Below are positions 18,756-27,848 of a DNA stretch of 64,000 bases, piece after piece. The notes beneath the pieces are model-generated. The model ran no database searches. It was not told where the DNA came from and worked only from the letters and a program-made list of their open reading frames with translations. Position 1 is the first letter of the stretch. Each line of letters starts with the position of its first letter. Source of the stretch: Bog-756 sp963830165 (GTDB lineage: Bacteria > Actinomycetota > Acidimicrobiia > Acidimicrobiales > RAAP-2); contig CAWHKZ010000008.1 of NCBI GenBank assembly GCA_963830165.1, positions 1 to 64,000 of the forward strand, given 5' to 3'. The position numbers and the translations under genes were made by a program.

Positions 18756-19138
18756 GAACCGGCCTCGGCGCCGGAGCCGCTCGTGGCCAGAGCGTCGGTG
18801 GCCACCTGCACCAGCGTGGCGAACGCCTCGGGCGCGGTCACGGCCAGGTCGGCCAGGACCTTGCGGTCGACCTCGACGTCGGCCCGGTGCAGGCCGGCGA
18901 TGAAGCGGCTGTAGCTCATGCCGTTCAGCCGGGCGGCGGCGTTGATCCGCTGGATCCACAGCTGGCGGAAGTCGCCCTTGCGCGCCCGGCGGTCCCGAAA
19001 GGCGTACTGCCCCGAGTGCATGACCTGCTCGTTGGCCGCACGGAAGGAACGGCTCTTGTTGCCGTAGTAGCCCTGGGCCTGCTCGAGGATGGCGCGGTGG
19101 TGCTTCTTGGCATGGACGGCGCCTTTGACTCGGGCCAT
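18752..19138 (-). CDS. rplT: 50S ribosomal protein L20
   Basis: Early-assembly protein of the large subunit that binds 23S rRNA. Starts MARVKGAVHAKKHHRAIL and contains the conserved GYYGNKSRSFRAANEQV; 128 residues, with a short acidic tail beyond the usual end near residue 118. AAAGGAG sits six bases before the ATG. In other bacteria L20 represses its own operon, so the hairpin 3' of rpmI may matter for control. Confidence 0.97.
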   Translation of the reverse strand: MARVKGAVHAKKHHRAILEQAQGYYGNKSRSFRAANEQVMHSGQYAFRDRRARKGDFRQLWIQRINAAARLNGMSYSRFIAGLHRADVEVDRKVLADLAVTAPEAFATLVQVATDALATSGSGAEAGS

Positions 19139-19289
19139 GGTGAACTCCTTTGAGGTGGTGGACCGGTGCGTGGCCGGCCGGTTGCTGGTGGTCTGGGAGG
19201 GGGCGCCGGCAGGGCCCGGTCGGGGTGTCCGGCGAGGTGGCCGCCGGCGAGCGGCGGGCGGTGGCCGCCGGCGAGGGCGGTAGGTGGGA

Positions 19290-19308
19290 GGCGGTCGCTG
19301 CGACCGCC
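19290..19308 (-). promoter_or_regulatory. Hairpin between rpmI and rplT
   Basis: GGCGGTCGC-A-GCGACCGCC is a perfect 9-bp inverted repeat starting five bases after the rpmI TAG and about 150 bases before rplT. The rest of the 174-base gap holds only GC-rich partial repeats of CGCCGGCGGCCACC. It could be an attenuator, a processing site or an L20 target; the sequence does not decide. Confidence 0.45.
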
Positions 19309-19312
19309 GGCG

Positions 19313-19507
19313 CTACATGCCGAGCATCCTCTTGATCTGCTTCTCGTCGCCGGGGGCGAAGTCCGACTCACGACCGAGCCGACGCTTGCGCTCGGCCGAC
19401 TTGTGCTCGAGCAGGTGCGACCGGAAGGCCTTACGGCGGCGCAGCCGCCCCGACCCGGTCACCTTGATGCGCTTCTTCGCTCCGCTGTCCGTCTTCATCT
19501 TGGGCAT
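19313..19507 (-). CDS. rpmI: 50S ribosomal protein L35
   Basis: Small basic large-subunit protein, 64 residues, starting MPKMKTDSGAKKRIKVTG with the conserved GRLRRRKAFRSHLLE. ATG 19507 is chosen because it matches the family start; a longer in-frame extension (to 19528) has no similarity. The infC stop is four bases upstream and a GAGGG site overlaps the end of infC. Confidence 0.96.
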   Translation of the reverse strand: MPKMKTDSGAKKRIKVTGSGRLRRRKAFRSHLLEHKSAERKRRLGRESDFAPGDEKQIKRMLGM

Positions 19508-19511
19508 CGTG

Positions 19512-20252
19512 CTATCCCTCTCCTTCACTCGACTCTGCGGCCGGGGTCTGCTCCCCCGCCGGGGCGGCCGGTGCCGCCGCTGGTTCGGTGGCCACCGTGG
19601 CCACCGCCGCCACCCGCTCCGGTGCGGGTGTGTCGCCCTCCGTCACGGGCTCCGCCGGTGTCTCGGCCGCCGGTGCCGCCGGGGCCCCTCCCTTCGATCC
19701 ACCCGACCGGGACGAGCCGGCCGGCTTGGCCCGCTTCTCCGGTGCGAGCACCATGACCATGTTCCGGCCGTCGAGCCGCGGGATGGACTCGGACTTGCCG
19801 AGGCCCTCCATCTGGTCGGCGATGCGGTCGAGGATCTTCTTGCCCAGCTCGGGGTGGAAGACCTCACGGCCGCGGAACATGATCGTGATCTTGACCTTGT
19901 GACCCTCCTCGAGGAACTTGGCCACCTGCCGGGTCTTGGTGTCGAAGTCGCCGGGACCGATCTTCGGCCGGTACTTCATCTCCTTGATCCCTACGTGGAC
20001 GGCCTTGCGCTTGGACTCCTTGGCCCGCTGGGCCTCGTCGAACTTGTGCTTGCCGAAGTCCATGATGCGGCAGACCGGGGGGTTGGCCCCGGGAGCCACC
20101 TCGACGAGGTCGAGGTCGAGGTCACGGGCGATGGCCAGTGCCTCGGGCAGGAGCTTGATGCCGAGCTGCTCGCCGTCGGGATCGACCAGGCGCACCTCGC
20201 GGGCGCGGATGCGGTCATTGATGCGAGGATCGTTGGTGGCGCTGGTTGCTAT
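19512..20252 (-). CDS. infC: Translation initiation factor IF-3, probable ATA start
   Basis: Binds the 30S subunit and checks the start codon and initiator tRNA. The conserved family N terminus NDPRINDRIRAREVRLV lies upstream of the first standard start (GTG 20195). In that frame the first usable codon after a TGA is ATA 20252, with GGGAG nine bases before it. IF-3 genes in many bacteria use ATT, ATC or ATA starts, which makes them self-regulated because IF-3 rejects such codons. The N domain is followed by a Lys-rich linker and the C domain (to about residue 190), then an Ala/Pro/Glu-rich tail of about 60 residues that is unusually long. First gene of infC-rpmI-rplT. Confidence 0.9.
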   Translation of the reverse strand: MATSATNDPRINDRIRAREVRLVDPDGEQLGIKLLPEALAIARDLDLDLVEVAPGANPPVCRIMDFGKHKFDEAQRAKESKRKAVHVGIKEMKYRPKIGPGDFDTKTRQVAKFLEEGHKVKITIMFRGREVFHPELGKKILDRIADQMEGLGKSESIPRLDGRNMVMVLAPEKRAKPAGSSRSGGSKGGAPAAPAAETPAEPVTEGDTPAPERVAAVATVATEPAAAPAAPAGEQTPAAESSEGEG

Positions 20253-20449
20253 TCGACTTCACTCCCTGTCTCATGGCCACGGGAACCGTGACCGACGATG
20301 AAGGAGCGGTGCCAGCACCGGGACGACCGACGATCGTCGGCCCACCGGTCCCATCGACCCGGCGCACGGGTGTCCGCACGGGGCGGATCACGGTGGCCGG
20401 GTGGGAGATTCGCATCGCGAAGCCCCGCTTCCTCGTCTATCAGTTGCTT
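20253..20449 (-). promoter_or_regulatory. infC 5' leader, structured
   Basis: About 200 bases separate infC from the divergent gene at 20463. The minus strand contains a 14-base perfect palindrome CCGACGATCGTCGG (about 20327-20340) flanked by GGGACC...GGTCCC-type complementary arms, so a folded leader is likely. A possible -10 TAGCCT (20457-20452) shares the palindromic TAGGCTA with the opposite promoter. No known leader family was recognised. Confidence 0.4.
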
Positions 20450-20465
20450 TAGGCTACCAGTCGTG
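20450..20465 (+). promoter_or_regulatory. Leaderless promoter, TAGGCT-7-GTG
   Basis: TAGGCT (20450-20455) is seven bases before GTG 20463 and no Shine-Dalgarno is present. The element TAGGCTA reads TAGCCTA on the other strand, so the divergent infC promoter may use the same -10 bases. Confidence 0.55.
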
Positions 20466-20933
20466 AGCTCTCTGTGGACACCTGACGGCGAACGACCCGT
20501 GGGCCGGGCCCCCTCCCCGCCCGCCGGCCCACCCCCCGACGGCTTCGACGGCGACGACGAGACGGTCGAGGACGATGCCCTGGCCGCCCAGGTCGAGGCC
20601 ATGCGGGCGGAGCTGGCCAACGCCCCGGTCGAGGTGGTCGTGGCCAACCATTGCTACGGACTGTTCGAACTGGCCGCCGTCTACCTGTCCCAGCAGCCGC
20701 CTCTGCTCGACCGGGCCCGACTGGCCATCGACGCCCTCGGCTGCCTGGTCGACGGCCTGGAGGGTCGCCTGGGCGAAGGTGAGGCCGCCCTGAAGGAGGG
20801 GCTCACCAACCTCCGGCTGGCCTTCGTCCAGATCGACGGGGCCCAGCGGGCCGGGGCCTCCGTCGACGCCGTCGTCGGGGTCGACGCCGAGCAGCCCGAC
20901 GACGAGGCACCCGCCTCCGACGGCGGCGGGTGA
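20463..20933 (+). CDS. DUF1844-like small protein
   Basis: A 156-residue protein of unknown function. The central part (about residues 50-125: NHCYGLFELAAVYL..., LLDRARLAIDALGCLVDGL, then NLRLAFVQI) has the helix pattern of DUF1844 proteins, which are often found next to infC in actinobacteria. The N-terminal 45 residues are Pro/Gly-rich and the C terminus is acidic and low-complexity. GTG 20463 is supported by the promoter spacing. Its stop overlaps the MFS gene start (GTGA), so the two are likely co-expressed. Confidence 0.65.
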   Translation: MSSLWTPDGERPVGRAPSPPAGPPPDGFDGDDETVEDDALAAQVEAMRAELANAPVEVVVANHCYGLFELAAVYLSQQPPLLDRARLAIDALGCLVDGLEGRLGEGEAALKEGLTNLRLAFVQIDGAQRAGASVDAVVGVDAEQPDDEAPASDGGG

Positions 20934-22933
20934 GCGGGCCGCCCGACGACACGGCCGGTCCGGCGGAGCCGGCGGAGCAGGGCGGCGGCATCGACGCCTC
21001 GCGGGTCCGCAGCTTCCTGGGACTGTCCATCGGCCTGGTGGGCCCGCGGGCGAACCTGGCCGTCTCCGGGGTCCTCATCACCCTGTTCGTGCAGCAGCGG
21101 GCCTCGGGGGCGCTGGCCGTGACCTTCGCCCTCACGGCCAGCCGTCTGTTCAGCTGGCTCACCTATCCCGTGGCCGGGCGCCTCAGCGACCGCACCCGGA
21201 CCCGGGTGGGCCGGCGCACGCCCTACATGGCGATCAGCCTGATGGTGATGGGGGTGGCCACCTGGATGTTCACCGTGGTCAACGGGTACTGGTCGCTCGT
21301 GGTCATGATCCTCATCGCCAGCCAGGCGGCCTCGGTGTTCTCCCTCACCAACGTGGCCGTCGTGCCCGAGGTGTTCGGTCGCAGTCGCTGGCTCAAGGCC
21401 CTCGTACTCACCACCGTGCTCGGCACGCTGGCCAGCTGGACCATCAAGGCGACGGTCATCACCACCTGGAAGCAGTCCGACCCGGCCACGTGGAACCTGC
21501 CGTTCCAGGTGGCCGGCGTCATCATGGTGCTGACCGGGATGGCCGTACTGCTGCTCGTCCGCGAAGCGCCCTCGGCGGCGCGCGGCGCGCTGGCGGATCG
21601 CACCGGCCGGGCCCGTCCGGCCCGTGACGAGCTGCGGGACATCCTGGCCGGGCCCAACGCCAAGGTGCTCGTCACCGGGTCGCTGCTGTTCTGGGCCGGC
21701 ATCGGCTCGACCGGCTACGTGGCCATCCTGTTCTTCCAGCGGGTGCTCCACGCCGGGGCCAGCGCCCAGACCATCGCCGGCCTGGCCACCGGGATCCCGG
21801 TGTTCATCATCGGCATCGCCCTCGGCGTGCCGCTCAGCCGGTGGCTGACCCCGATGCAGCTGGCCATCGGGGCGCCGCTGCTCGGGGCCGTGCTGGCCGG
21901 GGTCCAGTACTTCGACACCCACCTGTGGCAGGCGGTGGTGCTGAGCTACATCGGGGCGCCCTTCATCGGGGCGTACATCATCGTGATGGCGCCGCTGCTC
22001 CTGCAGCTCCTCCCCCGGGCCGGCGGCCTGGGGGAACGGCTCGGGGTGCTGCTGTCACCCTTCAACCTGGTCAGCGTGGTCCTGGCCTACGTGGCGGCCG
22101 CCACCGTCGACGCCACCGGCAACTACCGGCTGATCTGGCTGTTCCCGGCGGCCACGGGGCTCGGGCACGCGCTGGTCAACTGCTGGCTCAAGTACCCCGA
22201 GCGGAAGAACACCAGCCCCGACATGGTGAAGCGACTGTGGGAATGGGCCATCGTCCAGGCCGAGTCCATGTCGGAGACGGGCATCGTGACGGGCCTGCTC
22301 GCCGCCCCCCTGCTCGGTGTGGTGACCGAGGAGGACGCCGACAGCGCGGTCGTCGTCGACATGGCCCGCAACATCCTGGGCAACCCCTACGCGGACGGCG
22401 ACGGGGACGGGGACACCCTGCCGTCAGGACCCGGTCACGAGTCGTCCGACGGGGACTCCCGCTTGGTGACGGGTGTGGACCACGTCGGCGGGGGCCCGGC
22501 CGGCGACTGCGAGAACGGTGACCAGAAGTTGGGGTGGGGTGACGAGTCGCCGTCGGCCCCGGTGGAGGGGACACCGGGCGCTCCGCCCCCGGTGTCCGAC
22601 CCGGTGGCCGGCGTCCCCGACGCCGGGGTCGGTTCGTCGGAGGTCCAGGCGGGGCCGTCGAACACGGGCGCCACCGGGGAGTCGGTGGCCGGCTCGGGCC
22701 CGGGCGTCGTCAGCGGCTCCGGGGCGGGCGGTCCGGTGGTCCCGGCGGGGTCCGACGGCGCCGGAGCCGACGGCTCGTCCGGTTCGGCGCCCCCGACCGG
22801 AGCGGGTGCAACCGATGCCGGGCCCAGCGGTGAGAACGGCGACGCCGGAGCCGGTGAGAACGGCGACGCCGGGGCGGGGGCGACCGGCGACAGGGGCGCG
22901 ACCGACGGCGCCGCCGGGACGGCCGGCCCGTAG
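20930..22933 (+). CDS. MFS transporter of the glycoside/cation symporter type, with long low-complexity tail
   Basis: Integral membrane carrier with about twelve hydrophobic segments in residues 25-430. The loop GRLSDRTRTRVGRRTPYM matches the Asp/Arg loop of GPH and sucrose-type symporters, so a sugar or glycoside substrate is possible but not shown. After NILGNPYADGDG (about residue 490) there is a 170-residue Gly/Ala/Asp/Ser tail with a 24-bp tandem repeat (22831-22878, ENGDAGAG twice). This tail overlaps, antisense, about 500 bases of the cold-shock-domain gene, so the true C terminus may be shorter if an indel removed a stop. GTG 20930 overlaps the preceding stop. Confidence 0.75.
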   Translation: MSGPPDDTAGPAEPAEQGGGIDASRVRSFLGLSIGLVGPRANLAVSGVLITLFVQQRASGALAVTFALTASRLFSWLTYPVAGRLSDRTRTRVGRRTPYMAISLMVMGVATWMFTVVNGYWSLVVMILIASQAASVFSLTNVAVVPEVFGRSRWLKALVLTTVLGTLASWTIKATVITTWKQSDPATWNLPFQVAGVIMVLTGMAVLLLVREAPSAARGALADRTGRARPARDELRDILAGPNAKVLVTGSLLFWAGIGSTGYVAILFFQRVLHAGASAQTIAGLATGIPVFIIGIALGVPLSRWLTPMQLAIGAPLLGAVLAGVQYFDTHLWQAVVLSYIGAPFIGAYIIVMAPLLLQLLPRAGGLGERLGVLLSPFNLVSVVLAYVAAATVDATGNYRLIWLFPAATGLGHALVNCWLKYPERKNTSPDMVKRLWEWAIVQAESMSETGIVTGLLAAPLLGVVTEEDADSAVVVDMARNILGNPYADGDGDGDTLPSGPGHESSDGDSRLVTGVDHVGGGPAGDCENGDQKLGWGDESPSAPVEGTPGAPPPVSDPVAGVPDAGVGSSEVQAGPSNTGATGESVAGSGPGVVSGSGAGGPVVPAGSDGAGADGSSGSAPPTGAGATDAGPSGENGDAGAGENGDAGAGATGDRGATDGAAGTAGP

Positions 22934-23298
22934 TCGGTCGGTCCCGTCGGTCCCACCGGTCCCGACGGAGCATCGGGTCCGGACCCCCCGGGACGGTCGG
23001 CGCGTGGAGCGGAGGCCCCGACCGTCTCCGCGACCGTCCGGACGGTCGGAGGCAGGGGCCGCACGGACCGCGCCTCGAGCCGGCCCAGCCGTCCGGCGCC
23101 GATGCGCACCGCGACCTCGGTGCCGAGGGCGATGTCACGGGTGCCGTCGGTGATGGCCGTGCAGTGGAACGAGACCGTCCGGTGGCCGCACCGCACGACG
23201 CCGATCCCCCGCGGTTCGTCGAACTCGGTCACCGTGCCGAGCAGGGTGGTCGACCCGACCGGGACGAGGTCGCGCGGTCCCGAGGGCAGCGGCGTCAC
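22435..23298 (-). CDS. Cold-shock-domain protein with Pro/Ala-rich tail
   Basis: Residues 18-90 form a cold-shock-type OB fold (GTVTEFDEPRGIGVVR, VSFHCTAITDGTRDI, LGTEVAVRI), a nucleic-acid-binding domain. The aromatic RNP1-like positions are partly replaced, as in many actinobacterial single-domain variants. The remaining 190 residues are Pro/Ala/Ser-rich with GPVGPTGPT and a doubled PASPFSPA motif. Start GTG 23298 is 10 bases after hisG, with GAGGG overlapping the hisG stop, so it is probably in the same operon. Its 3' half is antisense to the MFS tail. Confidence 0.75.
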   Translation of the reverse strand: MTPLPSGPRDLVPVGSTTLLGTVTEFDEPRGIGVVRCGHRTVSFHCTAITDGTRDIALGTEVAVRIGAGRLGRLEARSVRPLPPTVRTVAETVGASAPRADRPGGSGPDAPSGPVGPTGPTDYGPAVPAAPSVAPLSPVAPAPASPFSPAPASPFSPLGPASVAPAPVGGAEPDEPSAPAPSDPAGTTGPPAPEPLTTPGPEPATDSPVAPVFDGPAWTSDEPTPASGTPATGSDTGGGAPGVPSTGADGDSSPHPNFWSPFSQSPAGPPPTWSTPVTKRESPSDDS

Positions 23299-23308
23299 CG
23301 GGGCACCC

Positions 23309-24205
23309 TCAATGCACGATCTTGGACAGGGCCAGCTCGAGGATGTCCGTCGCCCCCCGGTCGCGGAGGGCCGGGATGAGCACGTTGATCTCCGACTTGC
23401 GGACCACCGTCTCGACGGCGAATCCGCCTCCCCCGAACAGCTCCGAGACGGTGGGTGACCGGAGGGACGGCAGCACCTCGATGACGCCGGCCAGTTGCTC
23501 GGCGGCGACGTTGAGCTTGACCAGCACCTTGCCCCGGGCCTCGAGCGATCCCTGCAGGAGCGTGAGCAGCTGCTCCATGGCGTGGCGCTTGTCGGGATCG
23601 TCGGCCGAGTCCGGGTTGGCGATCAGCTCGGTGTGGGAGACGAGCAGCGTCTCCACGATCTTGAGCCCGGCCGCCCGCAGCGCCCGGCCCGTCTCGGTGA
23701 TCTCGACCACGCAGTCGGCGATGTCGGGCACCTTGGCCTCGGTCGCCCCGTACGAGAGGCTGACCTCGGCCTGCACGCCGTGGGACTCGAGGTAGCGGCG
23801 GGTGAGCTCGGGGTACTCGGTCGACACCCGCAGGGCACCACCGGGCCCGGTGGCAGTGGCCGCCAGGTCGGCGACCGACGAGACGGGCGACTCCGCCGGC
23901 ACGGCCAGGACCACCCGGATCGGGTTGGCCGTCGCCTTGGAGTACTGCAGGGTCCCGAGCGAGGTGACCGCGCTGCCCCGCTCCTCGATCCAGTCGCGCC
24001 CGGTGATCCCGATGTCGAACAGGCCGTCGGCCACGTACAGCGGGATCTCCTGGGGGCGCAGGATCCGCACGTCGTCGACCCTGGGGTCGTCGATGGCGGC
24101 GCGGTAGTCCACGCTCGAGGACCGGCTCACGCCCAGGTCGGCCTCGGCGAACAGTTCGAGCGTCGCCTTCTCCAGGGAGCCCTTGGGCAGTACCAGCTTC
24201 AGCAC
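23309..24205 (-). CDS. hisG: ATP phosphoribosyltransferase, long form
   Basis: First step of histidine synthesis: ATP plus PRPP to phosphoribosyl-ATP. The 298-residue protein starts VLKLVLPKGSLEKATLEL, carries the PRPP-side GRALRAAGLKIVETLL..S segment, and ends with the C-terminal ACT-like regulatory domain (from about residue 215), so histidine feedback inhibition is expected. GTG 24205 has GGAGGG eight bases upstream. hisE, often beside it, is not present here. Confidence 0.95.
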   Translation of the reverse strand: MLKLVLPKGSLEKATLELFAEADLGVSRSSSVDYRAAIDDPRVDDVRILRPQEIPLYVADGLFDIGITGRDWIEERGSAVTSLGTLQYSKATANPIRVVLAVPAESPVSSVADLAATATGPGGALRVSTEYPELTRRYLESHGVQAEVSLSYGATEAKVPDIADCVVEITETGRALRAAGLKIVETLLVSHTELIANPDSADDPDKRHAMEQLLTLLQGSLEARGKVLVKLNVAAEQLAGVIEVLPSLRSPTVSELFGGGGFAVETVVRKSEINVLIPALRDRGATDILELALSKIVH

Positions 24206-24207
24206 GC

Positions 24208-24792
24208 TCAGCGCCCTCCGACCGTGAAGCCCACCTTGTGCCCGCTCGGGAGGTCGGCCGCGCGGCGCAGCAGGGCCACCGTCCCGAGGGCGGTGCGGGC
24301 CGCCTCGGCCCCCTTGTTCGTGGCGTCGGGCAGCGAGCGCACCAGTGCCTGCTCCACCGTGTCGGTGGTCAGCACGCCGAACACGACGGGCAGACCGGCG
24401 TCGAGCTGGACGCGCTGGAGGCCCGCCGCGCACTGACCGGCCACGAAGTCGTAGTGCCCGGTGTCGCCCCGGATGACGGCGCCCAGGGCCACGACGGCGT
24501 CGATCCGGCCGCTCTCCACCAGGCCGCTGGCCACGAGCGGGAGCTCGAAGGCCCCGGGGGCCCAGGACACCACCACCGAGCCGAGGTCGCAGCCGGCGGC
24601 CTCGAGCTCGTCGAGGGCGGCGGTCAGCAGCCGGTCGGTGATCCCGCCGTTGAACTCGGCGCAGGCGAAGCCCACCCGGACGTCGCGCACCACGTCGGCG
24701 ACGAGCTCGGCCGGGTCGAGCGACACGCCGACCCGCGCCGCCGCCCGGACCTTGGCGTCGTCGGGTAGTGCCGTCCGGTCAGAGGACGTCAT
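24208..24792 (-). CDS. ribH: 6,7-dimethyl-8-ribityllumazine synthase
   Basis: Condenses the ribityl pyrimidine with 3,4-dihydroxybutanone phosphate, the penultimate step to riboflavin. Motifs AEFNGGITDRLL, SWAPGAFELPLVA and GAVIRGDTGHYDFVA are visible; the His in GDTGHYD is catalytic. It has 194 residues, about 35 more than usual, from a non-conserved N-terminal extension. ATG 24792 overlaps the end of ribBA by 14 bases. Confidence 0.95.
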   Translation of the reverse strand: MTSSDRTALPDDAKVRAAARVGVSLDPAELVADVVRDVRVGFACAEFNGGITDRLLTAALDELEAAGCDLGSVVVSWAPGAFELPLVASGLVESGRIDAVVALGAVIRGDTGHYDFVAGQCAAGLQRVQLDAGLPVVFGVLTTDTVEQALVRSLPDATNKGAEAARTALGTVALLRRAADLPSGHKVGFTVGGR

Positions 24793-25999
24793 CGAGCCCC
24801 TCCAGGAGGTGGCCCATGCGCTCGCGCTTGGTGCGGAGGTACTCGATGTTCTCGGGGGTGGGCACCGGCTGGATGTTGACCCGCTCGACGATGTCGAGAC
24901 CGAAGCCCTCGAGCCCGCCGTACTTGGTCGGGTTGTTGGTCATGAGGCGCATCGTGGTCACGCCGAGGTCGACCAGGATCTGGGCCCCGATGCCGTACTC
25001 GCGCGAGTCGGCGGGCAGGCCCAGCTCGAGGTTGGCGTCGACGGTGTCGAAGCCCTCCTCCTGCAGGGTGTAGGCCCGCAGCTTGTGGGCCAGCCCGATG
25101 CCGCGGCCCTCGTGGCCGCGGAGGTAGACCAGCACGCCGCTGCCGTTCTCGTCGATGGCCTGCATGGCCCCGTGGAGCTGGGGGCCGCAGTCGCACCGCA
25201 GCGAACCGAACACGTCGCCGGTCAGGCACTCGCTGTGCACGCGGACCAGCGTGTTGGGCTGGCCCTGGATGTCGCCCTTGACGAGGGCCACGTGGTGCTC
25301 GCCGTCGAGTACCGACTCGTAGGCGTAGACCGTGAACTCGCCGAACTCGGTCGGGATCCGGGCGTCGGCGATGCGGCGCACCAGCTTGTCCTTGTGACGC
25401 CGGTAGCGGATCAGGTCGGCGATGGAGATCAGGTGGAGGCCGTGCTTCTTGGCGAAGGCCTCGAGCTCGGGCAGCCGGGCCATGGAGGCCTTGTCCTCGC
25501 TCACCACCTCGCACAGCACACCGGCCGGCGACAGGCCGGCGGCCCGGGCCAGGTCGACCGCCGCCTCGGTGTGGCCGGCCCGCTTCAGCACCCCGCCCGG
25601 CCGGTAGCGGAGGGGGAAGATGTGCCCGGGACGGTTGAGGTCGGTGGGCCGGGTGTGGGGGTCGGCCAGCGCCCTGATGGTGGCGGCCCGGTCGGCGGCG
25701 GAGATCCCCGTGGTGGTGCCGTGGCGGAAGTCCACGCTGACGGTGAAGGCCGTGCGCTGCACCTCGGTGTTGGCCGTGACCATGAGCGGGAGGTCGAGCT
25801 GCTCGACCCGCTCGGGGGTCAGCGGCACGCAGATCAGCCCAGACGTGTGGGCCAGGAAGAAGGCGATCTTCTCCGGGGTGACGGCGTCGGCCGCCATGAT
25901 CAGGTCGCCCTCGTTTTCGCGGTCCTCGTCGTCCACGACGACGACGATCTCGCCCCGCCCCACTGCCTCGATCGCTGCCTCGACTGCTGAGAAGGGCAT
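24779..25999 (-). CDS. ribBA: Bifunctional DHBP synthase / GTP cyclohydrolase II
   Basis: The N-terminal half (to about residue 200) is 3,4-dihydroxy-2-butanone 4-phosphate synthase with VVDDEDRENEGDLIMAA and HTSGLICVP. The C-terminal half is GTP cyclohydrolase II with the zinc cysteines in CLTGDVFGSLRCDCG and the HEGRGIGL loop. At 406 residues it has both full domains. Start ATG 25999; GAGGGAG lies about 12 bases upstream, and ribD ends 68 bases before. No FMN riboswitch was seen. Confidence 0.96.
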   Translation of the reverse strand: MPFSAVEAAIEAVGRGEIVVVVDDEDRENEGDLIMAADAVTPEKIAFFLAHTSGLICVPLTPERVEQLDLPLMVTANTEVQRTAFTVSVDFRHGTTTGISAADRAATIRALADPHTRPTDLNRPGHIFPLRYRPGGVLKRAGHTEAAVDLARAAGLSPAGVLCEVVSEDKASMARLPELEAFAKKHGLHLISIADLIRYRRHKDKLVRRIADARIPTEFGEFTVYAYESVLDGEHHVALVKGDIQGQPNTLVRVHSECLTGDVFGSLRCDCGPQLHGAMQAIDENGSGVLVYLRGHEGRGIGLAHKLRAYTLQEEGFDTVDANLELGLPADSREYGIGAQILVDLGVTTMRLMTNNPTKYGGLEGFGLDIVERVNIQPVPTPENIEYLRTKRERMGHLLEGLDDVL

Positions 26000-26067
26000 T
26001 GAACCCGTGTCTCCCTCGTATCGTCCGGTACTGCCTGGCGTCCTGGTCCTGCGGTGCGTCTCCCTGG

Positions 26068-27113
26068 TCAGGAAGGCGTGGCGGGAGGAGCCAGCTCCAC
26101 CCGGACGTCGCCTCCCAGGCTAGTCACCGTGCGGACCTCCCCTCGCCACAGTCGGTCCATGGTGGACGCGCCCGGCCCGGCGAACAGCGGCCTGGCGTCG
26201 TCGCCGCCGAACAGGGCGGGAGCGAGGTAGAGGACGTAGCGATCGACCAGCCCGCCGGCATGGAGATCGTGGGCCACCGTGGCGCCGCCCTCCACCAGGA
26301 CCTGCACCACCCCGCGGGCGCCGAGCTCGTCGAGCACCTGGCCGGGGGGCCCGGTCAGTTCGAGCGCGGGCGCGACCGCGGCACCGTCGGGCACCGTGCC
26401 GAGCACCACCCGGAGGGGCTGCTCGTCCGAGCCCCGGAAGTACGGGTCACCCTCGGGGAGCCGGACGGTGAGGGACGGGTCGTCGGCCCGGACCGTGCCC
26501 GCCCCGACCAGCACGGCGTCCGACACGGCGCGCAGCCGGTGGGCGTCGAGCCGGGCCGCCTCGCCGGTGATCCACCGGCTGGTGCCGTCGGGGGCGGCGA
26601 TGCGCCCGTCCAGGGTGGCGGCCAGCTTGAGCACGACCCAGGGCCGACCGGTGCGCCGGTGCGTCACGTAGGGGGCGAGCTGCTCGGCGACCGCCTCGCC
26701 GGCCGCACCCACGTCGACGGTGACGCCCGCGGCCTCCAGCGCGGCGATCCCCCGGCCGTCCACCTTGGCGTCGGGGTCGGCCATGCCCACCACCACCCGG
26801 GCCACCCCGGCGGCTTCCACGGCGTCCGAGCACGGTGGCGTCCGGCCGTGGTGGGCACAGGGCTCGAGAGTCACGTAGAGGGTCCCGCCCCGGGCCCGCT
26901 CGCCGGCCGCGGCCAGGGCCGCCACCTCGGCGTGGGGTCCACCGGGCGGGGCGGTGGCGCCGGTGAACCAGGTCGACGGGCCGGCCCCGGTCGGCTCGGG
27001 CACGAGCACGGCCCCCACCCACGGGTTGGGCGCGGTGCGACCGCGGACCCGTTCGGCGGCGTCGACGGCCCGGAGCATCCATGCCGCGTCGGCGTCGTCA
27101 GGGGCGGGGACGC

Positions 27114-27117
<4 letters not shown>
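26068..27117 (-). CDS. ribD: Riboflavin deaminase/reductase, probable CTG start
   Basis: Bifunctional enzyme: N-terminal zinc deaminase (HAEVAAL, and PCAHHGRTPPCSDA for zinc) and C-terminal NADPH-dependent reductase (LKLAATLDGRIA..., GAGTVRADDPSLTVR). The first ATG (27078) lies after conserved residues DADAAW that precede MLRAVDAAERV in the family. CTG 27117 overlaps the rpe stop as CTGA and restores them, giving 349 residues. No ATG, GTG or TTG exists between. Start from CTG is an inference. ribE, usually next, is absent. Confidence 0.92.
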
Positions 27118-27823
<706 letters not shown>

Positions 27824-27824
<1 letters not shown>

Positions 27825-27837
27825 CGCCGCGAGCCTA
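27824..27837 (-). promoter_or_regulatory. Leaderless promoter of rpe, TAGGCT-7-ATG
   Basis: On the minus strand TAGGCT (27837-27832) ends seven bases before the rpe ATG. It lies in the 24-base gap after the fmt stop, so rpe-rib genes can be expressed independently of fmt. Confidence 0.55.
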
Positions 27838-27848
27838 CCGGCCGCCGC

